Program-made: the position numbers and the translations under genes
Source of the DNA: Fuerstiella sp.
GTDB taxonomy: Bacteria; Planctomycetota; Planctomycetia; Planctomycetales; Planctomycetaceae
Length of the DNA: 64,000 nucleotides
NCBI GenBank assembly: GCA_022843805.1
Contig: JALHMY010000015.1
Coordinates: forward strand, 48,517-112,516
Reading direction: 5' to 3'
Shown here: one piece after another, positions 8,567 to 17,623 of the stretch
Numbering within the stretch: the first letter of the stretch is position 1
Layout of the letters: each line of letters opens with the position of its first letter
Notes under the pieces: model-generated
The model's database searches: none
Told to the model about the DNA's origin: nothing
Seen by the model: only the letters and a program-made list of their open reading frames with translations

Positions 8567-11500
8567 ATGATGACGCCAGCGACTTTCTGTGATCCGAAAA
8601 CAGCTTTTCTGACTTCGGTCTTCGTTTTGTCAGTATTTGCATCTGTTCAGGCTCAGCCTGCATCCCAGTCGTCACCGCAGGAATCAGCAGCAGAATCGTT
8701 TTTGCCTGAATCCGCAGGGCCTGACCCGACTGTGGTGAATTCGCCGGCAGCGGGTGCCAGGGCGGTCGATTTTTTGCGGGACGTTCGGCCCATCCTGCGT
8801 GCCAAATGCGTCATGTGCCACAATGATGTTGGAGGGGAAGGTGGGTTGCGACTTGATCAGGGCACAGAGATCAGGAAGGGCGGCGAAAGCGGGCCGGTCG
8901 TTATACCCGGGCACAGTGCTGACAGTCGATTGCTGCAGGCCGTTCTGCAGCAGGGCGACCTGAAGATGCCTCCCCCGGATGAGGGGCAGCCATTGTCTGC
9001 TGCTCAGATTGAAATCCTGCGCAACTGGATTGATCAGGGTGCAGTGATACCGGACGACGAAAATCGGGTGACTCACTGGGCCTTTCAAAAACCATTGCGG
9101 CCCGTTGCACCTCAGCCGGAACTCAGCGAACGTCTGCTCTCCGAGGGCTGGGGAATTAACCCGATTGATGCGTTCATTGCGGACTCGCACCAGCAGCATC
9201 AGCTGCATGCTGCTGCTCCAGCGCCCAAAGCCGTGTTGTTGCGAAGGCTCTATCTGGATCTGATTGGCCTGCCACCAACTCCGGAACAAATGAACGCGTT
9301 TCTGGCGGATGAATCTGCAAATGCATGGAACCGTGTGGTGGATCAGTTACTGGACAGCCCGCACTACGGCGAGCGGTGGGGGCGGCACTGGATGGATGTC
9401 TGGCGATACAGTGACTGGGATGGATATGGGGCAGAAGTTCGCGAGAGCAAACCTCATATCTGGCGTTGGCGGGACTGGATCATCGAGTCTCTCAACAGTG
9501 ACAAGCCGTATGATCGAATGCTGATGGAGATGCTGGCAGCGGACGAATTGTCGCCGGGAGATCCGGATTCGCTGCGGGCCACGGGTTATCTTGTGCGGAA
9601 CTGGTACGTTTTCAATCGCAATACATGGATCGACAGCACGATTGAACATACCGGCAAGGCGTTCATGGGAATGACGTTTAACTGTGCTCGCTGCCATGAT
9701 CACATGTATGATCCCGTGCGTCAGACGGAGTATTATCAGCTGCGGGCATTCTTTGAACCACATGATGTTCGAACAGATCGTGTACCGGGTCAGAGTGATC
9801 TGGCTCGGGACGGACTTGTTCGAGTATTCGATGCCACGGCTGCCGCGCCGACGCATCTGTTTGCCCGCGGGGATGAGAAGAATCCGATCAAAGATAAGCC
9901 ACTTTCGCCTCTGATACCGGTTCTCTTTGGGAATCCTGAACTGCCTGTTCAGCCCGTCGAACTACCACCACAGGTCTGGTATCCCGGACTGCAGGATTTT
10001 GTTGTGGCCGAGACACGAAGTGCTGCACAGTCGGCACTGGATTCCGCTGTTGCCGCTGACACAGCAGCACAAAAGGCCGTTGCGAATGCCAGAGCACAGC
10101 GGGAACAGTTTCAACAGTCTGTTCAGGAGTCGACAGTAAGAGGGCCGGTGCTGCAGGACGATTTCTCTTCTGCTCGTTCGGATGTCTGGCGGGCCGGACC
10201 AGGTGACTGGAAGTACCAGAATGGTCGGCTGGTCCAAACTGACCCTGCTGACACCATGCTCAGCTTTCAATGTTTGCAGAGTCATCCGGCTGACTTCACA
10301 GCTGCATTAAAATTTCGAGTGACGGGTGGAGATGTCTACAAGTCAGTCGGGCTGGCATTTGATGGCGTGGATGAAAAGAATCTGACGTTTGTCTATGCAA
10401 GCGTAGGCGGCGGAAAACTACAGGCCGGTTATAAGGTGAATGGTGCCGATGAGTACCCTGCTGCCGGCGCTAAGCCGCTGACCATCAGTCAGGACCAGGA
10501 TCAGGAACTGGTTCTGACAGTTCAGGGGACTCGTCTGGAAATTCGCCTGAATGGTCAGGAACAGCTTGTCTGGACGCTGCCGAATGCACGTCCGTCCGAC
10601 GGACACATTTATCTGTGGACATACGATGCAGCTGCGGAGTTCCGCAGCTTTGAGCTGCGTGATGCAGGAGTTCAGGATGAAGCCAGTCTGCTGGCCGCTG
10701 AATCGCGGGCCGAATCTGCGGCACAGGTCGCCGTTTTGAAACGGTCGATTGCCGAAAAATCGCTGGCTTACACGGAAGCTCGCATTGCTGCCGACAAAGC
10801 AAATTATGCTCAGCCGACGGCGTCTGAAGCGAAGGACCTGTCACTTGCAGCAGGCCGTCTGGAACGCGAGCTGTCCGTCATGCAGGAAGAACTGAAGCTG
10901 CTGACAGCTCAGCAGGCACTGCATTCCGCAACAGCAGCACTCGCGGCAGCCACAGAATCGAAACAAACCGATCCGAAGTTTGGCAAGGCTGTAGCGGATG
11001 CTGAGGCGAGTGTTGCAGCGGCAAAGACTGCAGTTGATGTGGCATTGAAGCTCGTCGGTGAACCTCACGAGGCTTATGCACGTCTGACTCCCGTTTATCC
11101 GCAGACCAGTACGGGGCGAAGACTGGCACTGGCGCGATGGATTGCAGGTCCGGAAAATCCTCTGACCGCTCGTGTCGCCGTCAATCATATGTGGATGAGG
11201 CATTTTCATCAGCCGCTGGTAACGACAGTTTTCGATTTCGGAATGAATGGAAAGACGCCGTCTCATCCGGAGTTGCTCGACTGGCTTGCCTGTGAGCTGG
11301 TTGAACAGGGCTGGCGAATGAAAGCACTGCATCGTCTGATTGTGACGAGTGCCACGTATCGGATGGCGTCCACTTCCGCCTATGCTGAGGATTCTGCTTT
11401 GGAGTCTGCCGGAAAGAGGACAGATGCGGAGAATCGGTTTCTCTGGAAGCAAAATGTTCGACGTATGGAAGCCGAAGTTGTGCGCGATGCTGCTCTTCAT

Positions 11501-12016
11501 ATTGCCGGGCAGCTTGATACGCAGATGTATGGTCCGGACCTCGATCCGGCCACCGGGATGACTGTGCCGCGTCGAAGTATCTATTTCCGTACATCGAAGG
11601 AAAAGAAAATGACATTTCTTGCAACCTTCGACAGTGCGAATCCTGTGGAGTGTTATCAGCGAGCGGAGAGTATTTCGCCCCAGCAGTCGCTGGCAATGAG
11701 CAACAGTCCGCTGACACTTGCTCAGAGCCGTCTGGTTGCGACAAGACTGACCGGGCAGGGGGTGTCTGCGGACGAGCAGTTTGTTGATCTGGCGTTCCAG
11801 TATGTGCTTTCACGGGAGGCAACGGCTGCTGAACGGACGGAGTGCGTCAGCTTTCTGGCGACTCAGGCAGCTCGTCTGGAGTCGGGCAGCCAGCTGACTG
11901 TTTTCCCGGGTACTTCAGAGAGTCCTGTGAAACCGGCCGCTGACGCTCGACAGCGAGCCCGGGAAAATCTGGTTCATGTTTTGTTTAACCACAATGATTT
12001 TGTGACGATCCGTTAA
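8567..12016 (+). CDS. Planctomycete cytochrome c / DUF1549 / DUF1553 protein with inserted LamG-like domain
   Basis: 1149 residues from ATG 8567, which gives a proper signal peptide (hydrophobic FLTSVFVLSVFASVQAQ); a TTG far upstream at 8435 is unlikely. Domains in order: a c-type cytochrome (CVMCH at 81-85, with LKMPP as possible Met ligand), DUF1549 (about 195-430) containing a second CARCH at 373-377, a concanavalin/LamG-like beta domain (about 525-700, beginning LQDDFSSARSDVW), an Ala-rich coiled coil (about 700-850), and DUF1553 (about 860-1149). These proteins are envelope-located and usually paired with DUF1501 proteins, as here (14 bases downstream). A role in sulfated or complex polysaccharide degradation is commonly proposed for them but not shown by this sequence. 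Confidence 0.93.
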   Translation: MMTPATFCDPKTAFLTSVFVLSVFASVQAQPASQSSPQESAAESFLPESAGPDPTVVNSPAAGARAVDFLRDVRPILRAKCVMCHNDVGGEGGLRLDQGTEIRKGGESGPVVIPGHSADSRLLQAVLQQGDLKMPPPDEGQPLSAAQIEILRNWIDQGAVIPDDENRVTHWAFQKPLRPVAPQPELSERLLSEGWGINPIDAFIADSHQQHQLHAAAPAPKAVLLRRLYLDLIGLPPTPEQMNAFLADESANAWNRVVDQLLDSPHYGERWGRHWMDVWRYSDWDGYGAEVRESKPHIWRWRDWIIESLNSDKPYDRMLMEMLAADELSPGDPDSLRATGYLVRNWYVFNRNTWIDSTIEHTGKAFMGMTFNCARCHDHMYDPVRQTEYYQLRAFFEPHDVRTDRVPGQSDLARDGLVRVFDATAAAPTHLFARGDEKNPIKDKPLSPLIPVLFGNPELPVQPVELPPQVWYPGLQDFVVAETRSAAQSALDSAVAADTAAQKAVANARAQREQFQQSVQESTVRGPVLQDDFSSARSDVWRAGPGDWKYQNGRLVQTDPADTMLSFQCLQSHPADFTAALKFRVTGGDVYKSVGLAFDGVDEKNLTFVYASVGGGKLQAGYKVNGADEYPAAGAKPLTISQDQDQELVLTVQGTRLEIRLNGQEQLVWTLPNARPSDGHIYLWTYDAAAEFRSFELRDAGVQDEASLLAAESRAESAAQVAVLKRSIAEKSLAYTEARIAADKANYAQPTASEAKDLSLAAGRLERELSVMQEELKLLTAQQALHSATAALAAATESKQTDPKFGKAVADAEASVAAAKTAVDVALKLVGEPHEAYARLTPVYPQTSTGRRLALARWIAGPENPLTARVAVNHMWMRHFHQPLVTTVFDFGMNGKTPSHPELLDWLACELVEQGWRMKALHRLIVTSATYRMASTSAYAEDSALESAGKRTDAENRFLWKQNVRRMEAEVVRDAALHIAGQLDTQMYGPDLDPATGMTVPRRSIYFRTSKEKKMTFLATFDSANPVECYQRAESISPQQSLAMSNSPLTLAQSRLVATRLTGQGVSADEQFVDLAFQYVLSREATAAERTECVSFLATQAARLESGSQLTVFPGTSESPVKPAADARQRARENLVHVLFNHNDFVTIR

Positions 12017-12030
12017 CAGGTTCGAAAACA

Positions 12031-13545
12031 ATGAAACACAATACTGCCACTGATTCGATTGAAAACGGCAATTCACGATCCAGACGCCGATTTCTGTCAG
12101 ATGCTGGTATGGGATTTGGAAGTCTGGCACTGGGCGCCATGCTTTATCGCGATGGGATTGCGCGAGCCGATGCCGCAGCGCCCTCGCACAGGCCAGATTC
12201 TTCAGAGACGATCCTGCCTTCTCCCTGTCATTTTGCCCCGAAGGCGAAGAGCGTCATCTGGATATTTCTCGTGGGAGGAATGTCCCAGATGGAGTCGTTT
12301 GACCCAAAGCCAGCGCTGAATCAGTACGCTGGTTTGTCTTATGACGCGACGCCATTCAAGGCGGTTCTGGATTCTCCTTATCTGAAGAAGAACCTTCGCG
12401 AATTTATCCCAGGCCTGCATACGGTTCATCCGAAGCTTTACCCGATGCAGGTGACCCATGCACGGCGAGGAGCCAGCGGACTGGATATCAGTGACTGGTG
12501 GCCGCATCTGGGCAATGTAATTGATGATGTGGCGATCGTCCGATCGATGTGGACGACCGATAACAACCATGGTGCTCAGCTGCAGTTTCATACGGGGCGA
12601 CATGCTCTTGAGGGGCAGTTTCCGACAATCGGTTCATGGGTGCATTACGGGCTTGGTTCATTAAACGATGACCTGCCGTCATTCTGTGTCATTGGTACTC
12701 CAATTGCGGATTGCTGTGGTGGCGTGGGGGCTCATGGTGCCAACTATCTTGGTCCGGCGCATGCCGGTATACAGCTGAATGTGGATCCGGCCAGTCCTCT
12801 GCCGTTTGCATCTCCGGGCGCCGAGGTTTACCGGGAAGAGCAGCGGGCGGAATTTGAGCTGCTCCATCGCCTGAATCGATTGTCGGCCGACAGTTTTCCG
12901 GATGATTCATCACTGCAGGCCAGAATTAAATCGTATGAGCTTGCGTTTCGAATGCAGTCAGCGCTGCCGGGAGTGATCAACTTTGCCGCCGAGACTCAGG
13001 CAACTCAGCAGGCATATGGTCTGGACCAGGACCCGACTAAGACGTTTGGTCAGCAGTGTCTGGTTGCAAGAAGGCTGGTGGAATCGGGAGTCCGGTTTGT
13101 TCAGCTGTTTCATGGCAGCAATGGAGGAGCAGGTTCGTGGGATGCTCATGGAGGTCTGAAGGCCAATCACACAGGTTTGTGTGCACAGGTGGATCAGCCA
13201 ATTGCCGCTTTACTCAGTGATCTGAAGCAGCGAGGCCTTCTGGAAGAAACGCTGGTTGTCATTGGCACTGAGTTTGGCCGAACGCCGGGCGCGCAGGGAT
13301 CCGATGGTCGTGACCATCATCCTTATGGCTTTTCGGTGGCACTCGCCGGAGGTGGCGTCAAAGGCGGGATTGCTCATGGAGCAACCGATGAGATTGGCTT
13401 TCATGCGGTGGAAGATCGGCATTATGTGACCGACCTGCATGCGACGGTCATGCAGCAGCTGGGTCTGGACGCTCGCAGGCTGGAATTCCCCGGAAGAAAG
13501 CGGCTGGAACTGGACTATGGAGTACCGATCCATGCGATCCTGTGA
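12031..13545 (+). CDS. DUF1501 protein, Tat-exported
   Basis: 504 residues. A twin-arginine signal (SRSRRRFLSDAGMGFGSLAL) predicts folded export. The body has DUF1501 hallmarks: KSVIWIFLVGGMSQMESFDP with a metal-binding-type Asp, HTVHPKLYPMQVTHARRG, GSWDAHGG, and the C-terminal VIGTEFGRTPGAQGSDGRDHH followed by ALAGGGVKGG. DUF1501 belongs to the alkaline-phosphatase-like/sulfatase fold superfamily. It lies 14 bases after the DUF1549/1553 gene and is almost certainly co-transcribed and functionally linked with it. Its stop is only 16 bases from the convergent larE stop. Confidence 0.93.
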   Translation: MKHNTATDSIENGNSRSRRRFLSDAGMGFGSLALGAMLYRDGIARADAAAPSHRPDSSETILPSPCHFAPKAKSVIWIFLVGGMSQMESFDPKPALNQYAGLSYDATPFKAVLDSPYLKKNLREFIPGLHTVHPKLYPMQVTHARRGASGLDISDWWPHLGNVIDDVAIVRSMWTTDNNHGAQLQFHTGRHALEGQFPTIGSWVHYGLGSLNDDLPSFCVIGTPIADCCGGVGAHGANYLGPAHAGIQLNVDPASPLPFASPGAEVYREEQRAEFELLHRLNRLSADSFPDDSSLQARIKSYELAFRMQSALPGVINFAAETQATQQAYGLDQDPTKTFGQQCLVARRLVESGVRFVQLFHGSNGGAGSWDAHGGLKANHTGLCAQVDQPIAALLSDLKQRGLLEETLVVIGTEFGRTPGAQGSDGRDHHPYGFSVALAGGGVKGGIAHGATDEIGFHAVEDRHYVTDLHATVMQQLGLDARRLEFPGRKRLELDYGVPIHAIL

Positions 13546-13561
13546 TGTTTGCGGCGGTTGC

Positions 13562-14410
13562 TCAGACCGTGGCGGACTGACCCAGCTGAACCAGTGGTAA
13601 TGTGTCATTCAGACTGCCCGAACGAAATCCTTCAAGATCCAGAGTAATCCGCCGAAAACCCAGAGCTCTCAGCTGAGAGGCAATCTCGCTGCGACTGGTA
13701 TGTTCAAGAAACGCTGACATGGCAGTTAGCGGGACCTCAATCCGAGCCAGTTCGCTGGCTTCCAGACGCACTCGCAGCTCCTGAATTCCGGTGATTCGGC
13801 GAATGCAGGCTTCGGCCTGTTCAATACGAGCAACTCGTTCTTCTGTTACTTCGATTCCGTAGGCGATTCGACTGGACAGGCAGGGGGAGGCTGGCTTTTC
13901 CGCGACCGTGAGATTCCAGAACTTTGCCAGTGCCCGCACCATGGCTTTGTTAAGACCTTCTTCAATCAGCGGGCTGCGGACCTGATGATTGATCGCCGCC
14001 TGCAGCCCTGGCCGATGGTCTCCCAGGTCGTCGAGGTTAGTGCCGTTCAGAATGCAGCTGACCTGCAGTTCTTCAAGTCTGGCGGATGTGACGGTATACA
14101 ATGTATCTTTGCAGAAGAAACAGCGGTTCCCTGCGTTGGCTCGATATTCCGGACGCTGGAATTCATCAGTCATCAGCTGCAGGTGGCGAATACCGATCGT
14201 TTCTGCCAGCTGAATTGCTGACCGGAGTTCTTCCGCTGGCAGACTTGGACTGACCGCGGTCACCGCGACTGCATTTTTTCCCAGTGCGAGAACGCTTGCT
14301 TTGGCAACAACGGCGCTGTCTACTCCTCCGGAGAAAGCCACAGCGGCCGAGGAAACTGAGCGAATTCGGGCCACAAGCCGGTCTGCGATGCTGGAAATGT
14401 CAGGGTTCAT
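13562..14410 (-). CDS. larE: ATP-dependent sacrificial sulfur transferase LarE
   Basis: 282 residues starting at ATG 14410 (MNPDISSIAD). It carries the PP-loop SGGVDS (27-32) that adenylates the substrate carboxylate and the family motif PASPCLSSRI. LarE supplies sulfur to pyridinium-3,5-biscarboxylic acid mononucleotide for the nickel-pincer cofactor of lactate racemase-type enzymes. Cys177 aligns with the sacrificial cysteine of Lactobacillus plantarum LarE. A CFFCK motif (Cys97, Cys100) is also present, giving the three-cysteine pattern of LarE homologues reported to hold an iron-sulfur cluster. No larA, larB or larC lies in the window, so the partners must be elsewhere. The upstream frame reaches 14647 but lacks LarE-like sequence. 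Confidence 0.88.
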   Translation of the reverse strand: MNPDISSIADRLVARIRSVSSAAVAFSGGVDSAVVAKASVLALGKNAVAVTAVSPSLPAEELRSAIQLAETIGIRHLQLMTDEFQRPEYRANAGNRCFFCKDTLYTVTSARLEELQVSCILNGTNLDDLGDHRPGLQAAINHQVRSPLIEEGLNKAMVRALAKFWNLTVAEKPASPCLSSRIAYGIEVTEERVARIEQAEACIRRITGIQELRVRLEASELARIEVPLTAMSAFLEHTSRSEIASQLRALGFRRITLDLEGFRSGSLNDTLPLVQLGQSATV

Positions 14411-14763
14411 GGCCGGTACCGGTTTCGTCGCGTGAAAGTCATGGTCAGGGGATTGAATCGCAATTCGGCGCTGGCTGATCGCGTGCGAAGTGACAGATTG
14501 CGTGCACATTGTCAGTATATGAATCCAGTATATGCTGACGGAGAGTTCGTGCAAAAAACAGTCTGTCGAACTGAAGAATCTTCCCTTCTGAGCGAAGCGA
14601 GAGTTTAATTTCTGAGCGATGGCTGAAATTCCGGACGCCTGACACAAGTTCAGTTCGACAAATGGGGGGCTTCAGGGGAAAATTGATCTTTGGCATATAC
14701 TCGATTTGTTGGCCGGATGGCCCGATGTCATCATTCACGTTCTGAGGTTCATTCTTAAACTTT
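14411..14763. promoter_or_regulatory. Divergent larE / sigma54-activator control region
   Basis: 353 bases between divergent starts. It contains three copies of the octamer AGTATATG: 14514-14521 and 14527-14534 in direct orientation and 14694-14701 inverted. The first two lie within a near-perfect 10-bp inverted repeat, GTCAGTATAT (14511-14520) and ATATGCTGAC (14530-14539), one mismatch, 9-base spacer. This looks like a regulator binding region for one or both genes. No sigma54 -24/-12 promoter was found by eye. Confidence 0.5.
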
Positions 14764-16809
14764 ATGATCAGCGAATCAGCAACACTTAGCGAACCGGCAG
14801 ACGATGTGGCATTTCTGCTGACATGGGATGGTGCGACATGGCGCGATGTGGTACGGCTGCGGCACGGACAGGTTACCACAATCGGCCGCAGTGCAACCAA
14901 TCGAATTGTCCTTCAGGATGACTCCTGCAGCCGAAATCACTGCGAAGTCTTCTATTCGGAAGGCGAGTGGCGACTGAGAGATCTCAGCAGCCGAAACGGC
15001 ACGCTGTTGCGCGGTCGGGAAATTGTCGGTGATGCGGCAATGACATCCGGCGACGTGATCATGATAGGAGCGTGTCGGCTGGCTTTTACGACCAGTCTCG
15101 ATGCGGCTCCTTCCTTTCCTGCAGGTCAGCCTGCAACGCAGGAAAGCGAGACCAATCCTTCGCAGCAGCCCGTTGCTGCCGCGTCTGTGAGGGAACCGAA
15201 TATTCTGCACCGGACATCGGCGCCCGAGTTTCTTTCACCAACTGGCAGCAATGTCCAGAAAAGCAGCCACCAGGCTGAGCTGGCAAAACTGTATCGGCTT
15301 GGGCTTGAGATGGGTACGGCACGCAACCGTCAGCAGCTGACGGATGTTGTCATCGCCAGCCTGACGCGTGAGACCGTGGCGGATATTTGCGCAATTTTGC
15401 TGGCTCATCCAGATCTGTCGCGACCACCTGCACCGCTTGATCTGCAGGTTGTGGCGTATCACAGCCGCAAGGACTTACCTTATCGACGCGTGTCAGACAA
15501 CCTGTCTCGCATTGTGCTGTCGAGGCCGGAAGCAATTCTGGCGCGGGATGTCAGCGATGATACTCAGCTGTCGTTCTTCGACAGCCTGGGAGAAATGAAA
15601 GCCATCAGTGTGATCTGTGCGCCCATTCGATCGGGTGAACAGGTGCATGGACTCATTCATCTGTATTCGACCAATCCGGATAACCCTCTGGACAAGCACG
15701 ATCTTGAGTTCGCTCTGGCCGTGGCCAATCAGCTTGGAGTTGCACTGAATCAGCTTAAGGAAAGGGACTCGCTGCAGTCCGGGCTGGTGCAGGCTCGGAA
15801 TGAGAATCGATCACTTCGCGAACAGTTACTGACCGAGCAGACGCTGATCGGTGAAACTCCTGCAATGCGCGATCTGAAGGAAAAGATCGGTCTGATTGCG
15901 GAAACGGATGCCAGCGTACTGATTCGTGGAGAGAGTGGCTGCGGAAAAGAGCTGATTGCCCGCAGCATTCACAATAACAGTCCGCGGCGAGATGGACCCT
16001 TTGTCTGTGTCAACTGTGCAGCTTTGAATGAAAGTCTGCTGGAAAGTGAATTGTTTGGACACGAGAAAGGCGCATTTACGGGCGCTGTGGATCGCAAGAT
16101 CGGACGCTTTGAGCAGGCCGACAAGGGCACATTATTTCTTGATGAAGTGGGAGAAATGAATCCCGCAATCCAGTCCAAGTTTTTGCGGGTGCTGGAGGGC
16201 CATCCATTCGAACGCATTGGTGGACGAAAACCAATACAGGTGGATGTGAGAATTCTGGCGGCAACGAATCGAGACCTTGAAGAGGCTGTGGAGGATGGCG
16301 ATTTTCGAAAAGATCTCTACTTCCGGCTGCATGTCGCCGAAATCATCGCGTGTCCATTGCGGGAACGTCGGGACGATATCGAGCCACTTGCAAAGGCTTT
16401 CCTCCAGAAATTTGTCGTAAAGACGGGCCGAGTGATTCGTGGCTTCACCGACGAGGCAATTGAAGTGCTGAGGGAATACAGCTGGCCAGGAAACGTGCGA
16501 GAACTTCAGAATACGATTGAGCGGACCGTTATTCTTTGTCGTAATGAAGTCGTGAAAGCCAGTGACATTCAGTTATCCACGCTTTCCAGCCGATTTACTG
16601 TTTCCCTGGCCGAGCGACCAGTGTCCAATATTGCAGGCGACTACAGGGAACTGTCCCTGGCCGATGTGGAGCAGGAACACATTCTGGCAACTTTGGAACA
16701 CACAGACTGGAATAAATCCCGGGCTGCACAAATTCTGGGTATCGAACGTTCAACGCTGGATCGTAAGCTGAAGAGATACCATGTGCCGCGGCCTCATGAT
16801 TCAAAGTAA
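14764..16809 (+). CDS. Sigma54-dependent activator with FHA and GAF sensor domains
   Basis: 681 residues. An FHA phosphothreonine-binding domain (about 30-105: [30 protein letters not shown]), a GAF domain (about 180-330), the AAA+ sigma54-interaction domain (about 360-600) with Walker A GESGCGKE (389-396), the sigma54-contacting GAFTGA (436-441), Walker [10 protein letters not shown], an R-finger region, and a Fis-type HTH (about 635-675, [20 protein letters not shown]). It should activate RNA polymerase-sigma54 promoters when the FHA or GAF domain senses a phosphorylated partner or a small ligand. The FHA/GAF combination instead of a receiver suggests Ser/Thr kinase input; a membrane kinase is encoded at 45263-47596, but a link is only inference. 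Confidence 0.95.
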   Translation: MISESATLSEPADDVAFLLTWDGATWRDVVRLRHGQVTTIGRSATNRIVLQDDSCSRNHCEVFYSEGEWRLRDLSSRNGTLLRGREIVGDAAMTSGDVIMIGACRLAFTTSLDAAPSFPAGQPATQESETNPSQQPVAAASVREPNILHRTSAPEFLSPTGSNVQKSSHQAELAKLYRLGLEMGTARNRQQLTDVVIASLTRETVADICAILLAHPDLSRPPAPLDLQVVAYHSRKDLPYRRVSDNLSRIVLSRPEAILARDVSDDTQLSFFDSLGEMKAISVICAPIRSGEQVHGLIHLYSTNPDNPLDKHDLEFALAVANQLGVALNQLKERDSLQSGLVQARNENRSLREQLLTEQTLIGETPAMRDLKEKIGLIAETDASVLIRGESGCGKELIARSIHNNSPRRDGPFVCVNCAALNESLLESELFGHEKGAFTGAVDRKIGRFEQADKGTLFLDEVGEMNPAIQSKFLRVLEGHPFERIGGRKPIQVDVRILAATNRDLEEAVEDGDFRKDLYFRLHVAEIIACPLRERRDDIEPLAKAFLQKFVVKTGRVIRGFTDEAIEVLREYSWPGNVRELQNTIERTVILCRNEVVKASDIQLSTLSSRFTVSLAERPVSNIAGDYRELSLADVEQEHILATLEHTDWNKSRAAQILGIERSTLDRKLKRYHVPRPHDSK

Positions 16810-17112
16810 TTCCTGAAATTGGTGTCAAACTGGAGAATCTTCCGGGTCCGGATCAGTGGAAACAAAGTCCGTGTGTATGAAATTTTGTTGACAATTCGCG
16901 CCTGGAATTCAACAATCGGGATCTGAATGGAATCGCCAATGAAGGCAGTTTCCCGGGTTGACCATGTCCCCCGTTCTTTCCATCCGAATTGCAGATTTGC
17001 AAAGATGGGACGGTAAGTGAGACATGTTGTGGAACTGCCGCCTCCATGGATGGAAGCGACGGAGCGAAATTTCTGTTGTAGCAACTGGTTGCCCCCCCAT
17101 TGGAGCCGCTGA
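16810..17112. other. Intergenic region with candidate promoter
   Basis: 303 bases between the sigma54 activator and the small acidic protein. It contains a perfect -35 TTGACA (16888-16893) with a 17-base spacer to AACAAT (16911-16916), about 195 bases before the next start. Apart from that I see no gene or repeat. Confidence 0.35.
16888..16916 (+). promoter_or_regulatory. Candidate sigma70-type promoter
   Basis: TTGACA, 17-base spacer, AACAAT (4 of 6 matches to the -10 consensus). It would give a leader of roughly 190 bases before the small acidic protein gene. Single-site promoter calls by eye are weak, and planctomycete promoter rules are poorly defined. Confidence 0.3.
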
Positions 17113-17427
17113 ATGTCGTCTTATTTTGCCGATGCAGACGCAGGTCTTGAGTCTCTTGCGGACATCGAAGGTTATGAGTTTTTGAGTGATTTGGATGCTG
17201 GTTTTGAAGAGGAGCTGAAAGCACTGGGCGTCGACCCATCGGCTCCCACAGCTGCCAAGCCTGGTTCAGAAGAAAAGGTGATGATGCTGGCTGCGCGATA
17301 TGCGGCAGGTCTGCCGCTGTGGCACGAAGACGATTGCTATGATCATGGTCCTGGAAGTGTCGGGAACCTGATTGTTGACGAAATTGCAGACGAAAGTGCT
17401 GATTCAGAAGCGTTTGACATTGCCTGA
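17113..17427 (+). CDS. Small acidic protein, unknown function
   Basis: 104 residues with GGAG 7 bases before the ATG. It is strongly acidic (Asp/Glu in both termini), with a more hydrophobic middle containing MMLAARYAAGLPLWHEDDCY, which reads like a conserved core. No signal peptide or membrane segment. The family is not recognised. It is the last gene before a strong terminator, so it is probably expressed as its own short transcript or as the tail of the upstream unit. Confidence 0.65.
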   Translation: MSSYFADADAGLESLADIEGYEFLSDLDAGFEEELKALGVDPSAPTAAKPGSEEKVMMLAARYAAGLPLWHEDDCYDHGPGSVGNLIVDEIADESADSEAFDIA

Positions 17428-17473
17428 TTTGACATCGACATATCAGGTTGGTTCAAAAATCGGGATTCCCACA

Positions 17474-17499
17474 AGTCAGACAGGTTTTCATGTCTGACT
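17474..17499. repeat. 9-bp perfect inverted repeat after small gene
   Basis: AGTCAGACA (17474-17482) and TGTCTGACT (17491-17499) around an 8-base loop. There is no following T-run, so it may be an accessory hairpin stabilising the transcript end or a pause site ahead of the main terminator. Confidence 0.45.
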
Positions 17500-17516
17500 G
17501 CACTTCACGAAAAAGC

Positions 17517-17549
17517 AAAATGCCGCAGGGTGTCCCTGCGGCATTTTTT
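17517..17549. terminator. Bidirectional rho-independent terminator
   Basis: Perfect 14-bp stem AAAATGCCGCAGGG / CCCTGCGGCATTTT with a 3-base TGT loop, followed on the plus strand by a run of T and preceded by A-rich sequence (AAAAAGCAAAA) that becomes T-rich on the minus strand. It lies between the convergent small acidic gene (+) and the DUF6807 gene (-) and should end both transcripts. Confidence 0.92.
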
Positions 17550-17623
17550 TTCCCTGAAAGCTGCTGTGCCTGAAAGCTGCTGATGTTCCACGGGATTTTT
17601 GCCAGACATCCTGCTCGGGCTGG

